The notes: generated by a model from the sequence alone, not told the origin. Numbered from the stretch's first letter, positions 1 through 12,975 are shown. The stretch: DNA of 64,000 nucleotides from Apus apus (GCF_020740795.1 NC_067285.1:113771008-113835007), one strand, 5' to 3'. Program-made: numbers and translations.

Positions 1-94
1 GTCTAACAGGAGGTGTCCCTGCCTACGGCAGGGGGTTGGATCTAGGTGATCTTGAAGGTCCCTTCCAACACAAACCATTATATGATTCTATGAT
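1..94 (+). mobile_element. CR1 LINE 3' end, cut by window edge
   Basis: GAGGTGTCCCTGCC and CCTTCCAACACAAACC, then ATTCTATG octamers, the hallmark of the CR1 3' end. Confidence 0.9.
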
Positions 95-930
95 CTCAAG
101 AACACTTACATGTGGCAGTGCTGGCTCTGCTCAGTCTTTTCCTGGTTTGTGACTGAAAGCATTGATGTGGTTTAGTGGGAGAGACCCAGGTAAACCACCC
201 GTCTAGTCTAGGTTAACAAAATTGAGGGAAAAAGCAAGTAAGTGAAGATAAAGAGTGTCAGTGGGCAGAAGGGTGGGCAGCAAGGAGAAAGTGCTCATAC
301 ACCAGAAGACTGATTAGGGAGTTGATTCAATTAGTGAAAGGACAGTGGGAGTGCTCTATGAAAAGAGGAGCTGAAATGTGTTATGTATTAGTGCAAGGGA
401 AGGAGCTCGAGCTGGGGATGCAGGACAGGAAACCAGGTATTAGGATAACGATGATAATGATGAGTTAGAACTCAAACACCAAAGAGTCAACCCTGCTCGG
501 GGAAGATGGAAATTGAATGAATGAATGAATGAATGAATGAATGAATGAATGAATGAATGAAAGGGAAGGCTGAGCTACCTGCTGGGGTTTACAAGGAATA
601 GGAGCTGGAATAGGTAAAGAGAACCAGCGTGGGTCAGCACGACTCTGAGGAAAGCTGGTAAAAGGTTTTTCTCGTCCCTGTCTGCAATAGCACTGAGAGC
701 CTGGGGTTTATTAGCTGATTCTGTCTAAATCAGATTGAGGGATAAAGAGAATCTGGGTTTAACTGCTGTTTCTGATCTGGAAAGAGCAAATCAGGATTAA
801 ACTGAGGAAAATGGTTTAATGAGATAAAATGGTCTGAGGAACTTGGGCCCCGCATCACTCCACCAAACCTGAGGCACCTGGCTGGGTGCTCTTAGGTGGG
901 ACAATGCTTGCCTCACAGTCCCTAATGAAT
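95..930. other. Intergenic, single-copy
   Basis: Apart from the TGAA microsatellite I see nothing in it. Confidence 0.5.
514..562. repeat. (TGAA)n microsatellite
   Basis: About 12 perfect TGAA units. Confidence 0.95.
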
Positions 931-1127
931 TATAGGATCATGGAATAGTTTGGGTTGGAAGGGACCTTCAAGATCATCAGGTTCCAACCCCCCTGCATGG
1001 GCAGGGACACCTCCCACCAGCCCAGGCTGCTCCAAGCCCCATCCAACCTGCCCTTCAACACTGCCAGGGATGGGGCAGCCACAGCTTCCCTGGGCAACCT
1101 GGGCCAGGGTCTCACCACCCTCATCAT
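931..1127 (-). mobile_element. CR1 3' fragment, about 200 bp
   Basis: Starts at the 3' tail (TATAGGATCATGG) and reads through the antisense core GGGACACCTCCCACCAGCCC to CTCACCACCCTCA. Confidence 0.93.
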
Positions 1128-2614
1128 AGAAAATGATTGAGCATGGCCAAGATCCCCTCTCTGAGGACACATTTCCTTCCAGTGATCCCAGAAGGTGCTG
1201 AGGATAGCTGAACACCTGATGTAGGAATTGTAGTAAGATGCCCCAAATCAGGTTAAATAGACACAAGTTTTGAGGACCTGAACATGCAGAAAGTTTGAAA
1301 ATTCTGTCACTGATGCACAAATTGTTCAAATCTTTATTCAGTGTACAGGAGGGAAAACCCTGCATCAAAAGGGTCTGGACCTGGGTGAAAAACAACCTCC
1401 AAGAGCTTACTGAGGACAAACAGGGACCCGAGGAGAGTGATCAGGAGTACTCATCACCAAAGAAAGCTTTAACTTAGGGGTGAGAAACCTTAGGAATGGG
1501 AAAAGGTCAAGTGGGGTGAGAAAAGGAAACCCAATGCCCTCCTCTCAAGGAAGGGGTAACACTGAGCCCCCGATTTCATGCCAAAGGAGAACACTTCAGC
1601 CAAGCTTTCTACAGGGACCCAAGATGGGCGAGTGTCACTGCTGCAAAGCATGGAGTTTATTGACATCCCGACTGGCAGTGCAGCTCCTGCAGGTGCCACA
1701 GGCACAGATTTGGGACTGGAATCTTGACTCACATCTTATGCAACCCTTTCTCCTCACCAGGAAGCGAGAAAGAACCTATTAAATCTGCCCACACAGCGTC
1801 TCTAATGCCTGAGCTGAAAATGGTAGGAAATGATGATGGATGTTCAGAGCCCTGCCCCAGGTTTCAGGCAAATCAAGGGAAGGTGCCTTTGGAAAAAAAA
1901 AAAAAAAAACTATGGCTAATTCTGGATTTTCTAGCTGCGATAATGTTTGGAGGCCTGAGTCTTGCTTTAATTAAATCAGAGCATTGCTGGTAGGAGTCTG
2001 TAGGGAGTAGCCTGTGAATTGGTAAATCAGCTGCCTGAATAAACCACTTGTCAAGCTAAAACGGTACGTTCTGAGTTCTGTGCTAAGTTTAAAGAAGGAA
2101 ATAAAGAAGTGAATTGAGTGGGGATGAAAAATGACAAACTGGCAGTGGTGGGAGCTGGAGCCTTTCTTTTCCCCCCAGGTTCAGAGCAGCTCTTGCAGGG
2201 CACTTTCTGTCCATGCCATTCCATCATTGTCCTGGGCTGACAGTGAAAGCACTTGCCCTCCATCAGCTATTCAGACCTGGCTTTTGGAGCTGCCAGAAAT
2301 CCATTCATCTCTGCTAATTGTACTGGTGGCTTTTGGGCACTTGTGACCAGGTTGGGGCAGTGGTCCCTGCTTCTTCAGACTGATGTCCCCAGTAAAATCT
2401 GCAGTAGCAGCAGGGCTCTGAGCCCATGCCTGGGGAAGCCAATATAATCTCTTTCATGCTTGAAATGTTGAGGAGTCTATTTAAGTTTTCAGTCTGTCTT
2501 CTTCAGCAGCAGACTCCCAAGTCCATCCAGCACACCAGTGTCCTCACACCTTGACATTCAGGGTATCTGAATTACAGACCAAGGGTGAAGTTCAGCTGAC
2601 ACAGAGGTTTCTAC
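1128..2614. other. Intergenic, single-copy
   Basis: A 17-base A run at 1893-1909; otherwise nothing recognised. Short open frames only. Confidence 0.5.
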
Positions 2615-2992
2615 AGCCTGAAGAAGAGAAGATTCTGGGGGGGACCTTATAGTGACCATCCACTACCTGAAAGGGGCCTACAAGAAGCCTGGGGAAGAGC
2701 TGCTCACAGGGCATGTAATTGTAGGACAAGGGGTGATGGTTTCAAGCTAGAAAAGGGGAGGTTTAGGTTGGACATTAGGAAGAAGTTCCTCAATGTGAGG
2801 CTGGTGGATCACTGGGACAGGCTGCCTAGAGAAGTGGTGAGGGCCCCATCCCTGGAGACATTCAAGGTCAGGCTTGATGGGGCTCTGAGCAACCTGTTCT
2901 AGTGTGAGATGTCCCTGCTTATTGTAGGGGGGTTGGACTACATAACCTTTAGAGGTCCCTTCCAACCCAACACACTCTATGATTCTATGAAT
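2615..2992 (+). mobile_element. Older CR1 3' fragment
   Basis: CR1-like GTTTAGGTTGGACATTAGG and a tail CTCTATGATTCTATG. The core differs clearly from the young copies (GGTCAGGCTTGATGGGGCTC), so it is an older subfamily. Confidence 0.9.
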
Positions 2993-3556
2993 TATGTCTT
3001 TAAGCTCCTCTACAATTGGTGACAATGCAGGGTGGGATTCAGTTGCTTAAAAATAGCACCTACTTCAGTCTGAGATACTTCCACATCTTTCTGGAGCTGG
3101 TGTGGGGAAGTCCTTCCCCCTTCTGCAACAGTAATTCCTGAGACATTCAGCTGCTCAACTGTGGGTATCTACTCTGGGGTCAGTTGAATCACTCATACAC
3201 TTCACTGTGCTCAGCTCTTCTCACCTGCCCACAGACATCTAGTGCCACCTGAGAGGTAGCAGAGTGCCCAAGACACCCGTGTAGAGCTGGTAAATCCAAC
3301 ACCAGACCTGTGCCCTTATGGAAATGGAGATGTGATACCTCTGGGCATCTCAAGTAGCACTTGATGCCTGTATTTGGGCAACAGGATCGATCCTCAGATT
3401 TTAATGGACTGTAAAGGGAGCTTAGACACCTCACTCAGGTGCAGGTGTTCAATGGTCACGCGCTCCTGTTTCAGGAGCCCCAGTCTTGGACTTGCAGCTC
3501 TTGGTCAGCTTTCACACTCTTGAGAGGAGCCACACACACAATACCCTTGAGACATG
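2993..3556. other. Intergenic, single-copy
   Basis: I see nothing in it. Confidence 0.45.
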
Positions 3557-3753
3557 TGAGGGTGGTGATTCCCTGGCCCAGGTTGCCCAGGGAAGCTGTG
3601 GCTGCCCCATCCCTGGCAGTGTTGAAGGGCAGGTTGGATGGGGCTTGGAGCAACCTGGGCTGGTGGGAGGTGTCCCTGCCCATGCAGGGGGTTGGGACTG
3701 GATGATCTTGAAGGTCCCTTCCAACCCAAACCGTTCTATGATTCTATGATTCT
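3557..3753 (+). mobile_element. Young CR1 3' fragment
   Basis: Core GGGAGGTGTCCCTGCCCATG, tail TTCTATGATTCTATGATTCTG. Truncated about 200 bp from the 3' end. Confidence 0.93.
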
Positions 3754-5880
3754 GTTTGATGGCAACTTCTCAAGCAACCTGCTCTCTTTTGGCATTGACC
3801 ATGAACCCACACCCAGTTTTTCCATCATGTCCAGTTGTCCATCCATCTCACCTCTATCTTGTCTCCGCTTCTCGGTCACTTCTACCTTTGACTCTTCTGC
3901 CCTTCTTTCCCAGTCTGAGCTCATCCCTGATCCCAGTTCTCCCATGTTTAGACTTCAGAGTGGCTGGGGTGGACAGGGGGCAGGGCAGTTCTCTAAAGTT
4001 ATATTCCTACAGTACAGACTTCTAATCTGAACCCAGGTGTGTAGGGGGGAAAATCCTATTATTTTAGGGCATGAGTCAGCTGATCAGTTTTAGATCTCTG
4101 TTTTAGAGTGTGATGAGGCATGTCCTCAAAGTTTCTGTTCTCCTGTGCTGGCTTTCAAGGGAACCCAGTGTGACTTGCTCAAATGGAGATATCTGTGCTA
4201 GAAAGGTCTGTCTTTGGTCTGGTGAATCTCAACAACGAGGAGCAAGGGTGACCTCATCTATTCATCCTTTTGAGTGGATTTGCTTGGCCTCGAGTTCTGC
4301 TAATGCACTGTTAGACTCTTGCACTCTTGATTCTTTGAGGTTCCATTTCCTCTTTGCTCTGCTTCTCTCCAAGGACAAGATCTTGAGCAATACACCCAAA
4401 AGTTTATGGGCAACATATGTTGTGACCCTTCCCTACCTCTGTGCTTCCCTGCCCTCCATCTGCCTTTCATTCTTCTCCATGGTCACTAGTGTAGGAGTTT
4501 GTTGATCATCCCCACTCTTGCCTCAAATATCTCATGCTGTCTCCTTGGCACTCACTTTCATCCCATCCTTTACTCTGTCCTTACACCCTCATTCTTGTCC
4601 CCTCATTTTTCCTCTCAGTACAGTCATGCTTTAGGTTCTATCATTTCCAAGAACCTTCACTCTGAAACCCATTTGCCTCCTCCATCCCTCCCCACCTTGC
4701 CTTCTCTCTCCACGTCTAAGCTCATCGAACACACTGAAGAGTTGCTGCCAGAGATTTATTCAACAGCAAAGTGCTGGAAGGGAGTTAGCAGATCCAACTA
4801 GATCAGGTTGCTCAAGGGTTTGTCCAGCGAAGTTCTGAATATCTCCAAGGGTGGACATATCAGCCCCATCTTGGATTCTTGCCACATCCATCCCTTTTCT
4901 GTAGTGCTGCACTGCACCTAAGGAATGCAGATTCCAGGGTCCCTCATTACTTCTTTAAAGTTGTATCTCAAAACCATGACTTCATCCTCATCTTCCCTGA
5001 CCTTTCAATCCATTCCAGAGTTCTACTGATCTTCTTGAAGTCTTGTCCTTCTGCGTCAGCTTCCTGTTTCTCCAGTGGATCCTTCAGGATGAACTTTGGA
5101 GAATATTTCTCATCTTGTTCCCAGGCTCTCGGGGTAGACCTCATGGTGCTGTCTATGTTGTGTGCTGCATGGTCTCCTTGTTATGTCTCCTCTGGCAGAA
5201 TCTCTCAGACACCAACCCAGGTACTGTCTCTGTGACAGCAACTCGCAGGTCCAACTCTACTCCATCTGCCCTCTGGAGCAGAATCCCAGCCTGTCTTTGG
5301 TGTCCTCATATTCTGGATGTCAATTCAAGGTCTGAGGGGCTTCCACCAGCCCTCCTCTGCTCTTCTTAGCAGATACCACTCAGACCTCTCATGTGGGCCC
5401 CACCTCCATCTTGGCTCTTCCTACTGGTCCTGTCACTCACGCTGGCTACGTGTGTCCCACCCTTTCCCCCTGAAGGCTCCGAGCTGCAGCCACCTGCACC
5501 CAGCCACCTGCCATCCCAAATGCTGCCTTGTCCCCTTCTCTGGACTTCAAACCCCACCCAAGGGGCAGCTGCCCAACCTCCCGTTTTCCTGCGGGTGCTC
5601 TGCATCCTCCCCCTCCCTCCCCCTGCTCTTCATTTCCAAGGCCCTTTCAGCCTGCCCTTGGCACGTCCCTCACCTTTCAGCAGCATCAGGAAGGCAGCTC
5701 CCCCTGCCAGCAGTGCCAGCCTTCCCTCCCTGCCAGCCTGCAGACAAGCACCTTCATGCCCTTTCCCATGCCTCTCCTCACATTTTGCTGTGATTCCTGC
5801 ACAACAACAACAAAAAAAAAGAGCTGCCTAAGAGCCTACTGGGGTGCTGAGCTGACTTCCCGTCATGCTGGCTGACATTG
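3754..5880. other. Pyrimidine-biased intergenic stretch of unknown origin
   Basis: The + strand is markedly C/T-rich with few CpG. Overlapping + strand frames above 100 codons arise from the lack of purine-rich stop codons. No domain is recognised in any of them. Confidence 0.4.
4790..4865 (-). mobile_element. Ancient CR1 fragment
   Basis: GATCCAACTAGATCAGGTTG and CTGAATATCTCCAAGGGTGG align with the antisense CR1 core, but with many differences. Confidence 0.45.
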
Positions 5881-7484
5881 GATCATTGTTTTCTTGCTCT
5901 CCTCCATCTGTCTGTTTCCATCTGTTATCTCTTGCCTTATCCTTAGACCGTAGCCTTTGCAAGACAGAGACTGGCCTTTTTATTTCTGTGACTGTGGTGC
6001 ATCGTGGCCCTGTGAGTGAGGGCTGAAAGGCACTTTCATGATAAACATGCAGTTGAATTATAGTTTTATTTTCTTGAACCCACACCAAGGCTCTCAATGA
6101 GAAAGAAAAAAAAGCCTTGGATTTGTACAGAACTTGACCTCCCCAAATCACTTTCAGGGGTAACCTCAGTTTTAACCATCTGATCATCCTTAAATTACTT
6201 ATTTTTAGTGTTATAAACTAATCCTCTTCAGGGGTGACCTCAGTTTTAACCATCCTTAAATGACTTCTTTTAGTAAAGCAAGATGAATCCTGTGCAACTG
6301 CAGCTCATTTCCAGACTTGGCTACAAAAAAAGGCTGGAACCAGACTGAGAGATTTGAATTTAAGCGAATTAAAGGATTTAAATTTAGCCCAGTGTCTAAA
6401 ACCCTACGAATCACAAACCATCACCCCACATGAAATGCACAGTCATCATCTCCTCCTAATTTGATATCACAGAGCATCCTTATGTCTTGGTTTCTAGCCG
6501 GTTGAAAATCATCCCTGCAGCATTAGTCATGGAATGAATGGCTGGGAACTTTCAACATTTAACATTTTGTTTCTCTCTTACCTCATGGAAAGGGTTGGTT
6601 GTGGGTTTTTTTTTAATTATTCCATGACTATTAACATACAGCACAGTACTATTTTGGGATAGAAACCTTTAAAATTATACTTAGAAATTTATACTTGGAA
6701 AAAAAAATAAGAGACCTACATGAGAAACTATTTCAGTGCTCGTTCTTCAATTTAACATTGAGCACCAGAAGCAGTGAAAGGTTTTGCTCCTAATCATATT
6801 AATGAACTTGTTTATTTTAGGAGCACATGCTGCCAAGCAGGTTGTCTATTCTAGAATGTAACAGAATCATGAATTAATTTAACAATTAAAAGAAAATGTG
6901 TTGTAAATAACAGATACATGAAAGTTTTCACAGGTGGGATGGTTGGGTGGGAGGAGAATAGTATGAAAGCCACAGAGTCCCAGGTATGTGTTTTTGAGGG
7001 TCCCTGTTGGTCATTCCCAGTATAGTCTAGAAGGAAGCAGGATTTCCTTGGGCAGAAATGAGGGTTATGTTCTCAGGAGATGTTTTCTACATGAGCCCTC
7101 TTGTTTGTTGACTTGATATACAACCCAGAAACTTCTCAGCTCCTGGATACTGAATCACTCTGGGAGATCTAATAATAAAAAAAAGAAATATTTATGTCTT
7201 GTCATTTTAGAAGCCCCAGCCAGAAACAAATTGCCAGGCACTGTCCAAGTGGAGGAAGGAAATCTTAGCTCTACAGACTGAGATGAGAAGCAATTACCAA
7301 AACTGCTCTGTGGTGAGGACAGTCATCTCTTTGGGGGCTTGAGCTGTTGAAGAGTCCTGTGAACCTTGGCTTCACAGCTGACCTACTAGAAGGAGCTTCC
7401 TCAGGAGTTCCCATCACAAGAGGAGTTGTGAGCTCTTCCTAATCATCCTCCCACATTCTGCCCCCAGCTCCTCTTTGCGACTGG
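5880..7484. other. AT-rich intergenic stretch
   Basis: Single-copy. Contains a local near-duplication (6152-6210 and 6226-6275) and short A or T runs. No gene recognised. Confidence 0.5.
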
Positions 7485-7770
7485 TCATAGGATCACAGAA
7501 TCACAGACTGGTTTGGGTTGGAAGGAGCCTAAAAGACCACCCAGTCCCAACCCCCTGCATGGGCAGGGACACCTCCCACCAGCCCAGGCTGCTCCAAGCC
7601 CCATCCAACCTGCCCTTCAACACTGCCAGGGATGGGGCAGCCACAGCTTCCCTGGGCAACCTGGGCCAGGGTCTCACCACCCTCACAGCACAGAATTTCT
7701 TCCTCATGTCTCACCTCAATCTCCCCTCTCGCAGTTTAAAGCCATCACCTCTTGTCCTGTTGCCAGGTCA
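7485..7770 (-). mobile_element. Young CR1 fragment
   Basis: Tail TCATAGGATCACAGAATCAC, antisense core intact through TCTCCCCTCTCGCAGTTTAA. Truncated near CTTGTCCTGTTGCCA. Confidence 0.93.
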
Positions 7771-8361
7771 CCAGTGCATTGGAGACAGCAGCTTCACCTG
7801 GAGGAGGACTTGGAGCCTCATCTGGGCTGCTCCTATCATGCCTGCCTTGAAGGCACACACCACTCGGTTGGCTCTCTGGAAGGAGAGCTGATGTGATCGT
7901 GCCATTTACTCCCCAGCATCTCGAGCAGAATAAGTGAGAAGGTTCTCCTTCACCATTGCAGCAGTGTGCCAGTTCTAATGAAGAACAATTACTGCTGGTG
8001 AATAGTAAGTGTTTCCTGTTGGCAGCTCTCCTCACAGCCCACAGGTCCCCGGGAGGGTGGCAGCCACTTGCTTTGCCTGGAAGACGGAGAAGACATTCAG
8101 GTCTCAGCCATCATGATTCTAAATTGTTCATGCCCGTTTTGAAACAGAGCATTAACCAAACCCTGACTTCAAATAGTTAACAGCTTGTAGGGTGTAAAGC
8201 TCTCATCTGAGCCTACTGCTAGGGAGTTGTAAAAGCCTTTTGTGTGAGCTTATTTGTAGTTTTAGGGAAGAAGTACAAGGGTCCTGGAAGAAGAGGGAAG
8301 CCGTTCAACTACGACTAGGGATGCCTGCTGTAACCAGTTCTGCTGTGGAGTCAGCAGAGAT
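7771..8361. other. Intergenic, single-copy
   Basis: I see nothing in it. Confidence 0.45.
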
Positions 8362-8833
8362 AAATGGGGGAAGGACAGGGAACTTCTTGAAAGAGTCCAG
8401 CACAGAGCCATAAAGGTGATGAAGGGAGTGGATCATCTCCCTGATGAGGAAAGGCTGAGGGAGCTGGGTCTCTTGAGCTTGGAGAAGAGGAGACTGAGGG
8501 GCGACCTCATCAAAGTTTACAAGTATGTAAAGGGCAGTGTCAGGAGGACAGAGCCAGGCTTTGTTCAGTGATGTCCAGTGATAGGACAAGGGGCAATGGG
8601 TGCAAACTGGAGCACAGGAGGTTCCATGTGAATATCAGGAAGAACTTCTTTCCTGTGAGAGTGACAGAGCCCTGGGACAGGCTGCCCAGAGAGGCTGTGG
8701 AGTCTCCTTCTCTGGAGACATTCAAACCCACCTGGACACGTTCCTGTGTGATGTGCTCTGGGTGACCCTGCCCTGGCAGGGGGGTTGGGCTGGATGGTCT
8801 TTCCAGATCCCTTCCAACCCCTAAGATTCTGTG
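8362..8833 (+). mobile_element. CR1 fragment, different subfamily, about 470 bp
   Basis: GATGAGGAAAGGCTGAGGG, TGGAGACATTCAAACCCACC and a tail ending in ATTCTGTG. More diverged than the young family and longer at its 5' side. Confidence 0.92.
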
Positions 8834-9167
8834 AGGAGAGACAGAACTTGGCCAAAGGTTCCTGTGAGAAAGACTCAAGGATGATGTAAACAACCCCCAG
8901 GAGACCCCAATGGACTTAACACGCATGCGATAATGGGCGGGCACTTATGTAAATGATTTCTCAGGAAACTAATGAATAGGTAAACTGGTTCTTAGAAATA
9001 TTACACATAATTAAGTATTAGCTGTATAAGTATCTCTCACCTTACCCTGTAAGGTGTGCACATTTTTGGAGGAGCCATCCCCTGTGCGTCCGACACCGTG
9101 AATAAATACTGACTGAACAGCACTTGGACTGTTGGGTGAACTTTCTTTGTTTCAGTTTCAACCCACA
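8830..9167 (+). mobile_element. Probable solo LTR of an endogenous retrovirus (fossil)
   Basis: About 340 bp beginning TGTGAGGAGAG and ending in CCCACA. Near its end it has AATAAA (9101-9106), then the motif GGACTGTTGGGTGAAC, which I associate with avian ERV LTRs. A sequence resembling a tRNA-Lys primer site (ending AACGTGG) follows at about 9181-9196, so this may be an LTR with a short leader. No internal genes remain. The left edge merges with the CR1 tail and is uncertain, and no clear target-site duplication was found. Family and age are uncertain. Confidence 0.45.
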
Positions 9168-9261
9168 GATGGATCCTGGTTGGTTTTACAACGTGGTCTC
9201 TTCAGCCTGGGAAGAGTTGGTTTACTCCTCTGTGCCATCGAGAGCCACCCTGTGATGCAAC

Positions 9262-9488
9262 ACAGAATCATAGAATCATTAAGGTTGGAAGGGACCTGAA
9301 AGACCATTAAGTTCCAACCCCCCTGCCATGAGCAGGGAACTACTAGAGCAGGCTGCACAAAACCTCCTCCAACCTGGCCTTAAAAACCTCCAGGGAAGGG
9401 GCATCAACAACCTCCCTGGGCAACCCATCCCAGCTCCTCACCACCCTTAGAGTGAAGAATTTCTTCCTAATATCTCACCTAAGCGTTC
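9262..9488 (-). mobile_element. CR1 fragment, older subfamily
   Basis: Tail ACAGAATCATAGAATCATT, then GGTTGGAAGGGACC. The core differs from the young copies (CAACCTGGCCTTAAAAACCT). Confidence 0.92.
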
Positions 9489-10257
9489 AACACTCTGCCC
9501 ATTTAGATGGTGTAAAGGGCTGCCAGCCTGGAGCTGAAGGGTGATAAAAGAAGGATGAGATTAAACAAAAGGCAAGATGATTGAAAAAAAATATAATTCC
9601 ACTGATAATTCCATCTGTCAGTCTAATAACTCGCTCGTAATGTGGGTGGGGGGGTTAATAATAATAATAACTCATGCTTACATAACAGCTCCTATATCTG
9701 GCTTTTTAAGCAGTTTGTAAGTATTAATTAAAAGCCCAAAACAGCCGTGAGGCAGGTGGGAATTCACATCAAGTATCACTATCATCACTCCCTCATTCCA
9801 CAGGCAGAGGAGTTGGCAGAGCTGGCTCCAGGCTTTGCAGCCCTGCAGGCAGAACTCAGGTTGTTGTCAACAACCTGGTGGAACGAGGTCAGGTGAGCAG
9901 GCTGGAGGCTTTGGGCCAACTCTGCTTCCCTGAGACTTCAGCTCCAGCATCCCTGGGGGTAACCTGATGTCTTGAGCCAGGATAAGCTGTGGTCACTGCT
10001 GTGATGGTCAGAATTATCTGTAACATTCAGAATTGTCTTTGTCTCACTCGAAGCTCAGCTTCTGCTGCTTGAGGTAACCACCTGCTGTGAGTCTAAAAGA
10101 CAGTGCTGGGAACTGGGAAGAAGTGCTGGGTCATAAATCTGTAATCACTCAGAAAAAGAGTGGGTTGCCTTCAAACATAACCTTCCTCCCCACTGCTGGC
10201 CTCGGGAGTGGACAAGAGAGATGCAGCTGGCCCTGATCTGGGGGCTTTGGCAGTCAG
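9489..10257. other. Intergenic, single-copy
   Basis: Short TAA-rich tract near 9656-9672. I see nothing else. Confidence 0.45.
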
Positions 10258-10577
10258 TTCATAGAACCATAGAGTGCCAGGTTGGCAGGGACCTCAAGGA
10301 TCATCTGGTCCAACCTTTCTAGGTACTGCTCTAGTTGATATGAGATGGCTCAGCCCCCTGTCAAGCTGAGACTTAAAACTGTCCAATGTGGGGGGATCTA
10401 CCACTTCCCTTGGGAGACTGTTCCAATGTGTGACTGTCCTCATGGTGGAAAATTTCCCTCTTGTGTCCAATGGGAATCTCCCCAGGAGCAACTTGTGCCC
10501 ATGGCCCCTTGTCTTTTCCTTGGGACTCCTTGTAAACAGGAAGTCTCCTTCTTCTTGGTAGTTCTCTTTAACTGCCA
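10258..10577 (-). mobile_element. Old CR1 fragment of a divergent subfamily
   Basis: Tail TCATAGAACCATAGAGTGCC and AAGGATCATCTGGTCCAACC, then a core (TGTCAAGCTGAGACTTAAAA) unlike the other copies in this window. Confidence 0.85.
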
Positions 10578-12975
10578 TGCATTTGAAACCAAGTCCTGTA
10601 AATCCTCCCTTTCAGTCCCTGGACTCCCTGCAGTGACTTAGTAATCACAGTCTGTGCTGTTATCTGGATCAGTCCTTTTTTATCATCATTGATATTATTA
10701 TTGTTGATATTGATAATTGGGTCCCAGCTGCAGTCCAGCAAAGAAATGGTTCAAGCTACAGAAAAGCATCTCCAAGGCATTTGGTACAAGCTGAAAGAAA
10801 ACAGGCACCCACCATGACCCCATTTTATGTGCCTAGACATGGGTCCCCACTTGCAGGACAGACAGCCAAGCTCCCATAGAGGTCAGGCAATGGGGACCAG
10901 GGAGTCACTCCCATCCCCTAAAACGGGTGCTTGTGTTTGCTCTGCTCTCCTTTATACCACCTGAGCACAGCAGATGTGTGTGGGACCACAGGTCTGGAGC
11001 CTCTTTATACCAACATAGAACTTCATCCACCTATTGTTAAAAAAGTCAAGCTTGTCATTGCCCTCTGCAGATCCTGTTTGCTGAGCCAAGTATCTACCAT
11101 GAGTTCTTTCTCAGGTTTTAAGCCTTCATTTTTAGTTGCAAAGACAAAATGGAAACCCACAGGGCAGCCCTAGGAGGGGTCACACATCCCCTTCTGCTGC
11201 AGGTCACCAGCTCCTCATTTATATCCCTGAAATCCCAGCACAGAGGTTGAGGGGAAACACACAGCCCATCCCCACCTATTGACCCTCACTTTCCTGCTGA
11301 ATCACTTTGTCCACGCTGCCTTCCTCCTTGTCATCTCCTCCCCTGCTCCTTTCAGTAGAGAAACAGATCTGAAATGGTGGTTGATTTGAAGAGTGCCTGA
11401 GATTCCCTCTCGTGCCCGCGTGGCTGTTGCCAGGCTGGCATTGCACAGGCAGGTTGGCAGAGCCTGTCACCACGGAAGCACGACGTTGACTTTTGTCTGG
11501 CAGGTCACTCCTCGTGTGGGGGTTTATGAATCAACACTGGGGAGGTGTAAGATGTCCACACAAGCCTGGCTTCCTTGGAAACAAGGCTTCAGGGACTGTG
11601 CCTGCGTCCGTCTGTCTGTTCATCCTCCTAATTTTAAAGGAATACCTGGCTGAGAGCCACTGGGCAGCTTCAGCCACAGGTTGTGATGTCCCAAGCATGG
11701 GAGAATTTTTATACAGTCTGTTAATTAGAGCCTGACGAGACACCAGGGGAGCCAATTAAGAGCTACAGCTCTGCGGGACATCAGGCTTCATAGCTTCTGC
11801 TTGTCACTGCCCACCTCGCTGACTTACAGGGTCCATCACACTTGGTGGGCAAAGCTTACATGTGGGGTCCTGGCTTCCCTGGTATTTTAGTTAAGTTAAA
11901 CCTGAGTTAACTTGAGTTACCTGTAAGGCAAAGAAGTCAAGCAATGGTTTGTTCCCCACTGTAGCTCCCTCTCTCCCTTCTACAGCCAGTTCACCTGTGC
12001 CTAGTGTTAGACACTGGGCAAACCCCTCTCCAGGAAGAGAGCTACTGCACCTTTGGGTAGGGCCATGCTCCAGTTCATGCTCTCCAAGCAGAGTATGAGG
12101 CCAAATAGTCTCCTCAGCAGACACCCCAAACTGGAACAGGCATTCAGTGCAAGCTACAGCCCGTGGTGGGAACAAGGAGGTCTTGGTGTGCAGAAGGTTA
12201 GTTCTGAGTCTGCTTCAGCATCTGGTGCAGAGGGTTTGGTGCCCGAGAGTTGCCTGTCAGGTCTATGAGGGCAGTGTCTGCTCATGGATTTAAATCCAGA
12301 AATGCTGGGCTGAGGATGCAGGACAATCCATCTGAGGGCACTGAATGGGTTCAGCAGGACATTCCTCTTTGCCAGCTGGCCTTGGTTAGAGACCCTCCTC
12401 CTCTGAGCCCAAACACAAGCTACCACCCTGTCCCATCCACGACCTGCCTCTACTGGCCCTACTTTCACCTTCCAGAGTATTCATTTGAGAAGCTACCCTT
12501 TCCACTTCCATCTCCCTCTCTCTTCCATTCCACTGCCCTTTCCCCTGTTTGGTTGTCACTTCTCCTTGACGTGCCCATGATGTGCCAACACTACCTTCCT
12601 GACCTTTGAGGGTGACTCAGGCTTCGGTTGGTGCCCGTCGCTCTGAATCACTGGGGCTGGCTCAGCCCATCTCCACAGAACCACCACACACACCATCATG
12701 CTTGGATGCAGAGTCCTCTGAAGGAATTGGGTCCCCTCAGGTTGCTTTTCTAGTTGTCATTTCTGGCTACAGGATCACCTGGAATTTGCAGGAGAAAAAA
12801 AAAATGAAATGAAACGTGGTGGCCAAGGTGTTGTGGGTGTGTCACAGCTTTCAGTAATTTTATCAGCAGTGATTTCTGTATCTTTCCATCTGTGAAGCAA
12901 GGTGCCCTGGGTTTATGGATTTGTCATCCACTCTCCTAAGATTTTAGGAGCTTCTTTGAAAATCCATGCAACACA
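10578..12975. other. Intergenic, single-copy
   Basis: No gene, RNA or mobile element recognised. Open frames do not exceed about 120 codons and lack known domains. Confidence 0.45.

Noticed and set aside
7475-7891. Recurrent 60-200 aa frames with [20 protein letters not shown] or [20 protein letters not shown]
   Set aside because: They are chance translations of the CR1 3' region in various frames, repeated at every young CR1 copy. They are not a protein family.
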